A stretch of 24,595 bases of DNA from a virus: positions 1 to 24,595 of IMG/VR virus record IMGVR_UViG_3300008110_000389; one strand, written 5' to 3'. A model generated the notes under the pieces. That model saw only the letters and a program-made list of their open reading frames with translations, did no database searches and was not told the origin of the DNA. This document shows, one piece after another, positions 8,835 through 15,605 of this stretch. Made by a program: the position numbers and the translations under genes. Within the stretch, counting starts at the first letter, position 1; each line of letters opens with the position of its first letter.

Positions 8835-9385
8835 TGGCGGCACTAATCCCATCAGCAAGCGCAACAGGGTCAGGAACAATGACCTTGGCTGGCCCTTCTA
8901 CAAACTCTAATCAGACTATCACGATTCCAGACGCTACTGGAACAATGATGGTTAGTGGCAATATGCCAGCGTTTAGTGCTTATGCAAGCGGTAATCAATC
9001 GATTAGCAATGCTACATTTACAAAACTTCAATTCAACACAGAAGAATTTGATACTGCAAATTGCTTTGATAACGCTACAAATTATCGTTTTACACCAACT
9101 GTCGCTGGATATTATCAAGTAAATGGTGCTGTGTTATTTGGTGCTATTACATCTGCAAATAGTTTTGTTGGTATTTATAAAAATGGAAGTAGATTTAAAG
9201 ATGGTAGCGGGTCATCAACGGTTTCCTCTTATAGTTATATGTCGGTAAGTGCTTTGGTTTATTTAAATGGCTCAACGGATTATGTTGAACTTTATTGTTA
9301 TCAAAGTTCTGGTTCTGCACAAAATACTCAAGTAAGTACGCCAGCAAATCCATATTTCCAAGCCGCAATGATTAGGGGCGCATGA
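8834..9385 (+). CDS. C1q-like (TNF-fold) fibre tip protein
   Basis: A 183-residue protein. Residues 1-45 are a Ser/Thr/Gly-rich leader with TITIPDATGTMMVSGNMP, a common phage fibre link sequence. Residues about 48-183 look like a C1q domain: FSAYASGNQSISNATFTKL, YRFTPTVAGYYQVNG, then alternating strands with FVGIYKNG and YVELYCYQS, ending in a short strand. C1q domains form trimers and bind ligands at their tips. It overlaps the neighbouring small genes by 1 base on each side, so it is made together with them. A second, divergent C1q-like domain is inside the collagen-like protein upstream. Confidence 0.75.
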   Translation: MAALIPSASATGSGTMTLAGPSTNSNQTITIPDATGTMMVSGNMPAFSAYASGNQSISNATFTKLQFNTEEFDTANCFDNATNYRFTPTVAGYYQVNGAVLFGAITSANSFVGIYKNGSRFKDGSGSSTVSSYSYMSVSALVYLNGSTDYVELYCYQSSGSAQNTQVSTPANPYFQAAMIRGA

Positions 9386-9543
9386 TGCTATACGACAAAA
9401 TAAAAACCCTATACCCAGAACTTACAGACAAAGACTTCATGACTGTAATCACATTACAAAACGACTCTGACGGCAAAGGCGATTACATAGCCAAGTGGGA
9501 ACACCCAACCCTTGCTAGACCTACTGAGGAGCAATTAGCATGA
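9385..9543 (+). CDS. XkdW-like small tail protein
   Basis: A 52-residue protein beginning MLYDKIKTLYPELTDKDF and containing ITLQNDSDGKGDYIAKW, the pattern of the XkdW family of small phage tail proteins (first seen in the PBSX element). The ATG overlaps the last base of the C1q gene stop, and its TGA overlaps the ATG of the next mini-gene (ATGA). The function of XkdW proteins is not established; their position next to fibre genes is typical. Confidence 0.7.
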   Translation: MLYDKIKTLYPELTDKDFMTVITLQNDSDGKGDYIAKWEHPTLARPTEEQLA

Positions 9544-9623
9544 GCGCCAAAGGTGACCAAGCACAGATTGACAAATACATTGCCGATTGTCAGGCAGTTA
9601 AGGCAAAATATCCTAAACCCTAA
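9540..9623 (+). CDS. Mini-gene of 27 residues after XkdW-like gene
   Basis: An ATGA overlap with the XkdW-like gene and a ribosome site (GAGGAG at 9526-9531) support translation of this 27-residue peptide. It starts MSAKGDQAQIDKYIADC and ends KYPKP. It is predicted to be one soluble helix. No function can be assigned; it could be a short conserved accessory of the fibre operon or a chance ORF. Confidence 0.4.
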   Translation: MSAKGDQAQIDKYIADCQAVKAKYPKP

Positions 9624-9634
9624 GAAAAGACAAG

Positions 9635-10906
9635 ATGAAATACAGCATAGTAATACCCACATACAACCATTGCGAAAAATATCTTAAACCCTGTATAGAT
9701 TCCATAATCAAATACACAGACATGAACCAAGTCGAATTGGTTGTGTCTGCCAATGGTTGCACAGATAACACGCAAGCCTACTTAAACTATTTACATTCCG
9801 CGATACCGCATCTGCGCGTTACATGGAGTGATAAACCATTGGGTTATGCCAAGGCAACCAATGAGGGTATCAAGATTAGCACGGGTGAATACATCATCTT
9901 GCTAAACAACGATACAGTTTTTTTAGAACAGGAACAGAACTATTGGCTACGCCTGTTTGACAAGCCATTTGAAAAATATCCCAAATGCGGAATATCTTGC
10001 ATCATCAAAGGCGCATCAGAACCAGCCGCGCATGACTTTGCCGTGTTCTTTTGCGTGATGATTCATAGAAAAGTTTTTGACCATCTTGGTTTTCTAAATG
10101 AAGAATATGGCGTAGGCGGTGGGGAAGACACAGAGTTTTGCATTGAAGCGGAACGCGCTGGCTTTGAAGTTATTGAAGTGCTAAACAAAGAATGGGAAGG
10201 CATCCAATACACGGGCGGTTTTCCTATCTACCACAAGGGCGAAGGCACAATGCACGACCCTGATTTGGTACAGGGTTGGGACAACATCTTTTTACGCAAT
10301 TCACTAAAACTTGCCAAGAAATATAACTTTGATTGGTATAGGTGGAGACTGTCTAACTATTGGGAACGGGCGGTTTTCCTAAAGGGTGACGGGGTTTATC
10401 CAAGGGAAGTAACCCGATACAACTACGCAAAAAAAAACCTACTTGGCAAAAAGATTTTGGAGATTGGTTGTTCTAGTGGGTATGGCATACAGTTTTTCCC
10501 ACAAGATATTGACTACACGGGCGTGGACTATGACCCCATCATTGTGGAAGTTGCGGCAGAACAGGGCTGGAACGCCAACGCAAAGTTTGTCAATGCAGAC
10601 ATAAACAAATTCCCAATGGAACATTACGACACCATTGTGGCGTTTGAAGTTATTGAACATTTGGACAACGGGTTAGAAGTTGTGGAAATACTGAAGAAGC
10701 ATTGCAAGCGATTATTGATAACTGTGCCTATGAATGAACCATTTGGTTTCTGGGGTCCACATCACAAACTGCACGGCTTGAACGAATCTAATTTCCCAGA
10801 CTTTAAGTTTCATTACATCAATGAACAGGGGGAAATCAGCAACCAGCCACAACAGATAACTCAAACCAATCCATGTAACTTGATGATTTGTAGGTGGGAT
10901 GCATGA
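9635..10906 (+). CDS. GT2 glycosyltransferase fused to SAM methyltransferase
   Basis: A 423-residue two-domain enzyme. Residues 2-220 are a GT-A/family 2 glycosyltransferase: KYSIVIPTYN (nucleotide-sugar strand), a helix, LVVSANGCTDNT, then ILLNNDTVFL (DxD-like metal site), GGGEDTEFCIEAERAG and a C-terminal cap. Residues about 268-423 are a class I methyltransferase: KILEIGCSSGYG is the SAM-binding glycine loop, YTGVDYDP the acidic strand-2 motif, and FEVIEHL the motif-IV region. It would transfer a sugar from a nucleotide donor and methylate a substrate, perhaps a glycan O-methylation. It begins the glycosyltransferase cassette after the fibre genes. Confidence 0.8.
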   Translation: MKYSIVIPTYNHCEKYLKPCIDSIIKYTDMNQVELVVSANGCTDNTQAYLNYLHSAIPHLRVTWSDKPLGYAKATNEGIKISTGEYIILLNNDTVFLEQEQNYWLRLFDKPFEKYPKCGISCIIKGASEPAAHDFAVFFCVMIHRKVFDHLGFLNEEYGVGGGEDTEFCIEAERAGFEVIEVLNKEWEGIQYTGGFPIYHKGEGTMHDPDLVQGWDNIFLRNSLKLAKKYNFDWYRWRLSNYWERAVFLKGDGVYPREVTRYNYAKKNLLGKKILEIGCSSGYGIQFFPQDIDYTGVDYDPIIVEVAAEQGWNANAKFVNADINKFPMEHYDTIVAFEVIEHLDNGLEVVEILKKHCKRLLITVPMNEPFGFWGPHHKLHGLNESNFPDFKFHYINEQGEISNQPQQITQTNPCNLMICRWDA

Positions 10907-11868
10907 TTCTTTGTTCTGTGGCTACGCGGGGTCGGTACTTTACGACTTTGCCTTTAACACTTCAAGCAATCATTAATCAGACACATAAGGTAGATAAGTT
11001 AATCATCTTTGATGACAATGACGAACCGCAAGATATGCGGAATGAACTTATATACGCGCATTTCTTTCAGATGCTAGACATTAAAGGAATTGCTTGGGAA
11101 TGGATTTATGCTGGCAAACAAGGTCAGCACCACATTCACCAGATGGCAAATAGCATGGGCTATGAATGGGTTTGGCGCGTAGATGATGATGCAATACCAG
11201 AACCTAATGTGCTTGAACGCCTATATTCTTTTACAAAATTCTTTGACAAAGTTGGCGCAGTAGGTGGTTCAATACTAACCCCGCCTGTCATGGATACATC
11301 TAGGGTATCTGGCATTATTGACTTAATAGACTTAGAACCAAATATCCAATGGGGAATGATTGAAGGCTACAAAAAGGTTGAACATCTGCATTGTTCATTT
11401 TTGTATCGGTCTGGTGTCTATGACTACAACCTAAATCTTTCGCGTGTGGCGCACAGGGAAGAAACTCTATTCACCTATGGATTGCATAAGAAGGGTTACG
11501 GGATTTACGCGGTATCCAATGCGGTATCGTGGCATTTAAAGAACCCTAGCGGTGGCATTCGTAGCGAGACAAAACGGGAAATGTATGAGCATGACGAAAA
11601 GATATTTCGCACACATATTCAGTTTAAAGATTACACAGTTGTGGTGCTTAACTGTGGTCTGGGTGACCATATTGTGTTCAGCAAAGTCTTGCCAAAGATT
11701 AAGAAGCCTTTAGTTTTTACTTGCTATCCAGATGTTGTAGAGGGAAAATCCATAGCAGAAGCGTATTCTATATTTGGCAACATTGATCAATGGAATATCT
11801 ATGGGCAAATGGACAAATGGAAATGGTCACAAAGCCTAGAAAAAGCATTTGAAAGGATGTATCTTTGA
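10903..11868 (+). CDS. GT2 glycosyltransferase with C-terminal half-GT9 module
   Basis: I place the start at ATG 10903, in an ATGA overlap with the previous stop and with AGGTGG 8-9 bases upstream; an in-frame GTG at 10894 is less likely. The protein has 321 residues. Residues 1-235 are a GT-A domain: ILCSVATRGRYFTTLPLTL, LIIFDDND, then WVWRVDDDAIPE with the metal-binding DDD at 94-96, and a cap with HREETLF. Residues about 243-321 (VVVLNCGLGDHIVFSKVLP) look like the N-terminal Rossmann half of family 9 (heptosyltransferase-like) enzymes, GLGDH being the usual early motif. The GT9 C-half is encoded by the next gene. Confidence 0.75.
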   Translation: MILCSVATRGRYFTTLPLTLQAIINQTHKVDKLIIFDDNDEPQDMRNELIYAHFFQMLDIKGIAWEWIYAGKQGQHHIHQMANSMGYEWVWRVDDDAIPEPNVLERLYSFTKFFDKVGAVGGSILTPPVMDTSRVSGIIDLIDLEPNIQWGMIEGYKKVEHLHCSFLYRSGVYDYNLNLSRVAHREETLFTYGLHKKGYGIYAVSNAVSWHLKNPSGGIRSETKREMYEHDEKIFRTHIQFKDYTVVVLNCGLGDHIVFSKVLPKIKKPLVFTCYPDVVEGKSIAEAYSIFGNIDQWNIYGQMDKWKWSQSLEKAFERMYL

Positions 11869-12293
11869 TAGTCATTTCACCTTATTCAAGACCACTTAAC
11901 AACGGCAAAACAAACCCCAAGAACTATCCATTCTGGGAAGAACTTATATCCATGATTGAAGAACCGATTGTGCAAATTGGTGTGGAAGGCGAAGCGCAGT
12001 TGGTGGATGACTTTAGAAAGGGCTTGCCCATAAGCCAACTAAAAGAATTGTTGCGTGAATGTCGCACTTGGATTTCTTGCGATAGTTTCTTTCAGCACCT
12101 CGGTTGGATAGAGGGAAAGAAAGGCATTGTCCTGTGGTCGGTCAGCGACCCTTTAATCTACGGGCATCCAGAGAACACTAACCTTTTAAAAGACCGAAAG
12201 TATTTGGCTGGCAATCAGTTTCTTTGGTGGGAAGCCTACGACCACAATGAAGAAACATTTGTCTCAGCGCGTGAAGTATTTAAGTGTCTTTGA
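11865..12293 (+). CDS. GT9 (heptosyltransferase-like) C-terminal half
   Basis: A 142-residue protein starting at TTG 11865, overlapping the upstream TGA by 4 bases, with AAAGGA a few bases upstream. It opens IVISPYSRPLNNGKTNPKNY, the nucleotide-sugar side of family 9 enzymes, continues with IVQIGVEGEAQL, and contains WISCDSFFQHLGW, the equivalent of the family DSG-x-x-H motif, then WSVSDPLIYGHPEN. It lacks the N-terminal Rossmann domain, which is present at the end of the gene before. The two polypeptides probably assemble into one active site. TTG and the 4-base overlap suggest low, coupled translation. Confidence 0.7.
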   Translation: MIVISPYSRPLNNGKTNPKNYPFWEELISMIEEPIVQIGVEGEAQLVDDFRKGLPISQLKELLRECRTWISCDSFFQHLGWIEGKKGIVLWSVSDPLIYGHPENTNLLKDRKYLAGNQFLWWEAYDHNEETFVSAREVFKCL

Positions 12294-12299
12294 TATACT
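12291..12299 (+). promoter_or_regulatory. Extended -10 promoter for lysis cassette
   Basis: TGATATACT (12291-12299) matches an extended -10 (TGnTATAAT with one change). It overlaps the stop of the GT9 half-gene and lies about 30 bases before the holin ATG. No good -35 is visible 16-18 bases upstream, which is tolerated for extended -10 promoters. Confidence 0.35.
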
Positions 12300-12326
12300 T
12301 TCCCCTAATTAAATTGCGGGGTAAAG

Positions 12327-12509
12327 ATGACTGACAGCAAAGAAACATTAGCGGCAATAGCGGTCAAAGCAACCCCGCCAGTTGGCGTATCCATAGCGTC
12401 TATTTTTGGGTATCCCGTATCGGATGTGCTTATTTGGGCAACCCTTATCTACACGTTATTGTTGATAATCCAGAAGTGTTACCAAATCTACAAAGAGGTT
12501 AAAGATTGA
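12327..12509 (+). CDS. Small phage holin
   Basis: A 60-residue protein with a soluble N-terminus (MTDSKETLAAIAVKATPPVG) and a hydrophobic region around residues 20-50 (VSIASIFGYPVSDVLIWATL then IYTLLLIIQ), ending in a charged tail YKEVKD. This is the layout of small lambdoid holins, which make holes in the inner membrane to start lysis. It is the first gene of the lysis cassette, preceded by GGGGTAAAG as ribosome site. A second holin-type gene lies downstream, so this one may be holin or antiholin. The last bases overlap the likely ATT start of the next gene. Confidence 0.65.
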   Translation: MTDSKETLAAIAVKATPPVGVSIASIFGYPVSDVLIWATLIYTLLLIIQKCYQIYKEVKD

Positions 12510-13206
12510 CCCGTTCACAATTGGCGCGGCATTCAAGGCATTGCAACTTGCCTATGACGGCATTACCTATTGTTGTAACGCCTTAAATGAAGGCAAGGTA
12601 GCCGTAAAAAAAATAAAACAGGCAACGGATGACATTAAGACAATTACCAATGACGCAAAGTCAATCTGGGGGTTCTTTACAGGGTTCTTTAGCAAACCAA
12701 AGCCAACCACAGAAGCCAAGCCTGTGGAGAAAAAGAAGGAAACTTATAAAACCCACATTCCCAACGAACGGGAAATTGTCCAGCAATTTATTGGACACTT
12801 AGGTGAATTCTTTAGAAACCATAAGACACTTACAGAATATGTAGAAGTTAAGTACGAAGAAATATTTTCTAGTGCAGACCCAAAGCCAGAAGATATTTTG
12901 GAACTGAGCGTTTATAAGAATGAGTTAGATCAGTTCTATGTAAAGTTAAGCGGGATGATGCGTGGGGCTGGTGTCCCATCCCAACTTGGTCCACTATGGG
13001 ATAACTACAATGAAATTTATACTAAAGTCCAATCCGAACAACAAAAGAGAAAAGAGCAAATAAGAATCAGAAGGCAACGCGAAGCCTACAAGAAAGAAAG
13101 GTTTAGGCAAGAAAAGATTGAACTTGGCATGGGATTGTTTATGGTTCTACTTATCGTTTCTTGGCTCTATGCGGTATGGATAAATTCATTTATCGTGGAA
13201 TTTTGA
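12505..13206 (+). CDS. Lysis-cassette membrane-anchored protein, likely ATT start
   Basis: The usual start candidate is TTG 12541 (221 residues), but the frame is open upstream and reads IDPFTIGAAFKAL from ATT 12505. This gives 233 residues beginning with the MDPFTIG-like start common in phage proteins. AGAGG (12493-12497) lies 7 bases before ATT, whereas TTG 12541 has no Shine-Dalgarno site. Residues about 1-75 are helical; about 85-175 form a soluble helical domain; residues about 180-200 are a very basic coiled-coil-like helix; one membrane segment (MGLFMVLLIVSWLYAVW) lies near the C-terminus. Function is unknown; in this cassette it could regulate holin action or link the membranes. Confidence 0.7.
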   Translation: MDPFTIGAAFKALQLAYDGITYCCNALNEGKVAVKKIKQATDDIKTITNDAKSIWGFFTGFFSKPKPTTEAKPVEKKKETYKTHIPNEREIVQQFIGHLGEFFRNHKTLTEYVEVKYEEIFSSADPKPEDILELSVYKNELDQFYVKLSGMMRGAGVPSQLGPLWDNYNEIYTKVQSEQQKRKEQIRIRRQREAYKKERFRQEKIELGMGLFMVLLIVSWLYAVWINSFIVEF

Positions 13207-13208
13207 TA

Positions 13209-13352
13209 ATGCTTTGCGTGATTCTTTCTATCATCTTGATCATTACGCCTGTGATTATTATGATGTGGATAAAGATTCAAAAAGCAGAAATAAGAATAGA
13301 GAAAAAAGAAAAACAGATTAACAGATTGATACACCAGTTAAAGGAAAAATGA
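13209..13352 (+). CDS. Small membrane-coiled-coil protein, spanin-like
   Basis: I choose ATG 13209, three bases after the upstream stop, giving 47 residues. In-frame ATG 13176 (58 residues) and TTG 13161 also exist but overlap the upstream gene. The N-terminal 22 residues are one membrane helix (VILSIILIITPVIIMMW), followed by a charged coiled-coil-like helix (KIQKAEIRIEKKEKQ). This is the shape of an inner-membrane spanin (i-spanin) but shorter than the usual 100 or more residues. It lies between two holin-type genes. Spanin-like function is only suggested. Confidence 0.5.
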   Translation: MLCVILSIILIITPVIIMMWIKIQKAEIRIEKKEKQINRLIHQLKEK

Positions 13353-13750
13353 TGCTACCCCTAACTGCACTTATAGACATTGGTGGAAAAATACTTGATA
13401 AAGTATTTCCAGACCCCGCACAAGCAGAGCAAGCAAAATTGAAACTGCTGGAGATGCAACAAAATGGCGAGTTAGCCAAACTTAATGCTGATGTTGCAGA
13501 AGCGCATGAATTGACTGAACGGCTTAAAGCAGACATGGGTTCTGATTCGTGGCTGTCAAAGAACATTCGCCCTATGACGCTGGTTTTTATTTTGTTGACC
13601 TATACAACCTTTGCCATGATGTCTGCTTGGGACATTGAGGTTAACAACAACTATGTTGAATTGCTTGGTCAATGGGGAATGTTGATCATGTCGTTTTATT
13701 TTGGCGGCAGAACGCTAGAAAAGATTATGGACATGAAGGCTAAGAAATGA
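13349..13750 (+). CDS. 3TM-type holin (GTA holin family)
   Basis: A 133-residue protein. Residues 1-70 are amphipathic and charged: ALIDIGGKILDKVFPDPAQA, then an Ala/Glu/Lys helix. DSWLSKNIRPMTLVFILLT is the hallmark of the 'holin of 3TMs' family (also found in gene-transfer-agent lysis genes). Two membrane helices are clear (about 75-92 and 105-120), with a YFGGRTLEK C-terminus. It overlaps its neighbours by 4 bases on each side. Likely the main or companion holin that lets the endolysin reach the cell wall. Confidence 0.75.
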   Translation: MMLPLTALIDIGGKILDKVFPDPAQAEQAKLKLLEMQQNGELAKLNADVAEAHELTERLKADMGSDSWLSKNIRPMTLVFILLTYTTFAMMSAWDIEVNNNYVELLGQWGMLIMSFYFGGRTLEKIMDMKAKK

Positions 13751-14208
13751 ACTTAACAGAACACTTTACGCTGGAAGAAGCCACATTTTCTGAGACTGCA
13801 TCCCGTCTAGGTATCAACAACCAGCCATCAGAATTGCAGTTGGAAAACATGAAGAAGGCATCAGAAGGCATGGAAAAGGTACGCGCCTTGTTGGGCAAGT
13901 CTATCCATGTCAATTCTTGGTTGCGTCTGCCAGAAGTCAATGTGGCGGTGGGTGGCTCTAAAGTTTCCAGCCACATGGATGGATGGGCAATTGATTTTGT
14001 TTGTAAAGACTTTGGAAACCCATTGGCAGTTTGTAAAGCCATTGAAGCATCTGGCATCCAGTTTGACCAAATGATTCACGAATACGCTAGTTGGACACAT
14101 ATAAGTTTTGCACCAGAAATGCGTGGGCAAAAACTTACCATCTTTAGACCGCAAAGCAAATATGCGATTGGGCTATTGTCTAAAGAAGAATACAATAAGA
14201 ACGTATAA
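13747..14208 (+). CDS. Endolysin, M15-family peptidase
   Basis: A 153-residue protein beginning NLTEHFTLEEATFSETASR, the standard start of phage peptidase M15A. The zinc site is visible: SSHMDGWAIDF gives His76 and Asp83 (SxHxxGxAxD), and WTHISF gives His118, with Glu112 nearby as likely catalytic acid. It cuts D-Ala/L-Ala peptide bonds in peptidoglycan. No signal peptide is present, so release needs the upstream holins. It is the last plus-strand gene before a head-on junction: its stop (14206-14208) directly abuts the stop of the minus-strand lipoprotein gene. Confidence 0.9.
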   Translation: MNLTEHFTLEEATFSETASRLGINNQPSELQLENMKKASEGMEKVRALLGKSIHVNSWLRLPEVNVAVGGSKVSSHMDGWAIDFVCKDFGNPLAVCKAIEASGIQFDQMIHEYASWTHISFAPEMRGQKLTIFRPQSKYAIGLLSKEEYNKNV

Positions 14209-14577
14209 CTATTCAAGTATTTTGTAACCTCTAGCGATTAGGCATTGCCTGACAATTGCATCTCTACGCTTGTATGTTGCGTGTGCGCCAGACCCAGCAC
14301 CAACAACCCCGCCAGAAATTGCGCCAACTTGCGCGGCAGACCTAACTTGTATTGTTCCACTTTTACGCGCCAACCATGCCGTAAACAAAGCCGATACTGC
14401 GCCTTGTATAACGGCTGATTTTCCCATTTCTTCGCCATAACTAACTTGTTCTGAAATGTTTTCACATTCCACTTTGTCTGCAAAATAGTTTGCTGGATTG
14501 GTGCTGGATTTAGGGTCAACAATTATTTTTGACGCACAACCAGTTAGCAGAACTAACGCAAGGATTTGTATTTTCAT
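14209..14577 (-). CDS. Lipoprotein with glycine zipper
   Basis: A 122-residue protein with an N-terminal lipoprotein signal MKIQILALVLLTGCAS; the lipobox LLTGC puts the acylated Cys at residue 14. Residues about 78-100 (AAQVGAISGGVVGAGSGAHA) are a Gly/Ala-rich zipper that can insert in membranes. A conserved-looking CLIARGYK ends the protein. It is exported and lipid-anchored, the last gene of the leftward early operon. In lambdoid phages, early-expressed lipoproteins often act in superinfection exclusion; an outer-membrane spanin is another option, though the strand is opposite to the lysis genes. Role undetermined. Confidence 0.7.
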   Translation of the reverse strand: MKIQILALVLLTGCASKIIVDPKSSTNPANYFADKVECENISEQVSYGEEMGKSAVIQGAVSALFTAWLARKSGTIQVRSAAQVGAISGGVVGAGSGAHATYKRRDAIVRQCLIARGYKILE

Positions 14578-14589
14578 ATCTTGTCTTTC

Positions 14590-14694
14590 TTAATCTTTGT
14601 CTACGCTAAACCATAGGACTGCGATTATTACGCCTACGCCCACACACGCGCCAGTTATTAACAGGGCAATAATGGTTAATATACTTTCAAGCAT
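14590..14694 (-). CDS. 34-residue single-pass membrane peptide
   Basis: ATG 14692-14694 overlaps the end of the upstream coiled-coil gene, and TAA is at 14590-14592, 12 bases before the lipoprotein ATG. The peptide begins MLESILTIIALLITGACV, runs on as a Gly/Val-rich hydrophobic helix and ends FSVDKD. It is nearly all one membrane helix. No strong Shine-Dalgarno site is seen, so it may rely on translational coupling. Unknown function. Confidence 0.5.
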   Translation of the reverse strand: MLESILTIIALLITGACVGVGVIIAVLWFSVDKD

Positions 14695-14899
14695 ATTGGC
14701 TCAATTCTTTAAGTCTTTCTTCAAGTCTGCGAATTCTTTGGCGGTTGTATTCAACAACGCTGGTGGCGTACTCAAGTGATTGCTCTGCTTGCATTTTGGA
14801 AATGTAGGCTTCACGCAATTCTTTGTTAATGATTTCCTCTAGTGTTCTTGGTCGCAGAACATCACGCATAAAGTTGACAAGTATTTCTCTATTGGTCAT
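14687..14899 (-). CDS. Small coiled-coil protein of the leftward operon
   Basis: A 70-residue protein, MTNREILVNFMRDVLRPRT followed by about 45 residues of a continuous charged helix (EEIINKELREAYISKMQAEQ, then RQRIRRLEERLKELS), probably a coiled coil. The ATG overlaps the stop of its upstream neighbour (ATGA) and its stop overlaps the next mini-gene. No family recognised; membership of the operon is well supported by the overlaps. Confidence 0.65.
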   Translation of the reverse strand: MTNREILVNFMRDVLRPRTLEEIINKELREAYISKMQAEQSLEYATSVVEYNRQRIRRLEERLKELSQYA

Positions 14900-15105
14900 T
14901 TCTTTTCCAATGCAGTAATTCGGTCAGACATAGCCCGTACACATTCTGTCAGCAATGCAACTTCAATCCGCAACTTGGCTTCTTGGCTTGGGTTATTGAT
15001 GATTTCTTGTTTGACTTTGCTTCTGCGTTCTATTTCGTTGAAGGCTTCTAATTCTTCAGAAGTTGCATAGCGATAAGGTACAGAAATGTTTATTGGTCTA
15101 TTCAT
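14896..15105 (-). CDS. Small helical protein of the leftward operon
   Basis: A 69-residue protein. A short N-terminal segment MNRPINISVPYRYATSEEL precedes an Arg/Glu/Lys helix and ends in a leucine-containing helix (LLTECVRAMSDRITALEKK) likely to form a coiled coil. It shares 4-base overlaps with both neighbours. No motif or family recognised. Confidence 0.65.
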   Translation of the reverse strand: MNRPINISVPYRYATSEELEAFNEIERRSKVKQEIINNPSQEAKLRIEVALLTECVRAMSDRITALEKK

Positions 15106-15605
15106 TTATAACTTTCAAAAGGTATTAACTCAGATTGTTTAACAGAATAATATTCCCCGTTGCCAATGTCAATGCGGTTTTCATCAACCAAGAATTCTTT
15201 GCGTGGAATCCAGCCAATGACCCTAACGCAAGTGGAATGCAGTTCTGTCAGCACAAACACATCCACAGGCTTAGTCCCAGACCATCCAACTGCATTTAGA
15301 TTTCCCCCGATTTTGCTGGCGCACTTAACATCAATTAACTTTCCTTTATGGCTTATAAGGTCAGTCCCAAATTTTCGATAATCACAGTTCAAATCAAAAT
15401 GCAATTTGAGCAACTTAGACACGGCATATTCGGTTAATACGCCATTAATGGATATTTGCACACCATCTTGTTTTTTGTCTTGCTGGCGGTCTTTTGCATT
15501 TTGACTTGTTATATGATTCCGCATTTTCCCAATGTAATTACAGATTGAAATTTCAGTTGGGGAAAGCGGAACATCTACATATTGTTGATTAAAACCCAAC
15601 ATCAT
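15102..15605 (-). CDS. PD-(D/E)XK-like nuclease
   Basis: A 167-residue protein. An N-terminal helical part (about 1-50) precedes a nuclease-like core: GVLTEYAVSKLL with Glu59, FGTDLI with Asp82, then KLIDVKCA with Asp92-x-Lys94, the E-D-DxK spacing of PD-(D/E)XK enzymes. A long beta half follows with DVFVLTELHSTCVRVIGW. Such proteins cut DNA, often after recognising a modified or structured site. It is in the operon with ERF and a second exonuclease, so it may be a recombination or DNA-processing nuclease. It begins at ATG 15605 (a second ATG follows) and overlaps the upstream gene by 17 bases. Confidence 0.6.
   Translation of the reverse strand: MMLGFNQQYVDVPLSPTEISICNYIGKMRNHITSQNAKDRQQDKKQDGVQISINGVLTEYAVSKLLKLHFDLNCDYRKFGTDLISHKGKLIDVKCASKIGGNLNAVGWSGTKPVDVFVLTELHSTCVRVIGWIPRKEFLVDENRIDIGNGEYYSVKQSELIPFESYK

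Noticed and set aside
12302-12321. CCCC/GGGG pairing around the holin ribosome site
   Set aside because: Only four pairs with a 12-base loop, and the CCCC arm would lie before the predicted transcript start.
13161-13208. TTG or ATG start upstream for the 47-residue membrane protein
   Set aside because: These starts lie inside the previous gene; ATG 13209 begins right after that gene's stop. ATG 13176 remains possible.
14238-14522. Second minus-strand frame overlapping the lipoprotein gene
   Set aside because: It lacks a ribosome site and sensible composition, whereas the other frame has a lipobox signal and glycine zipper.
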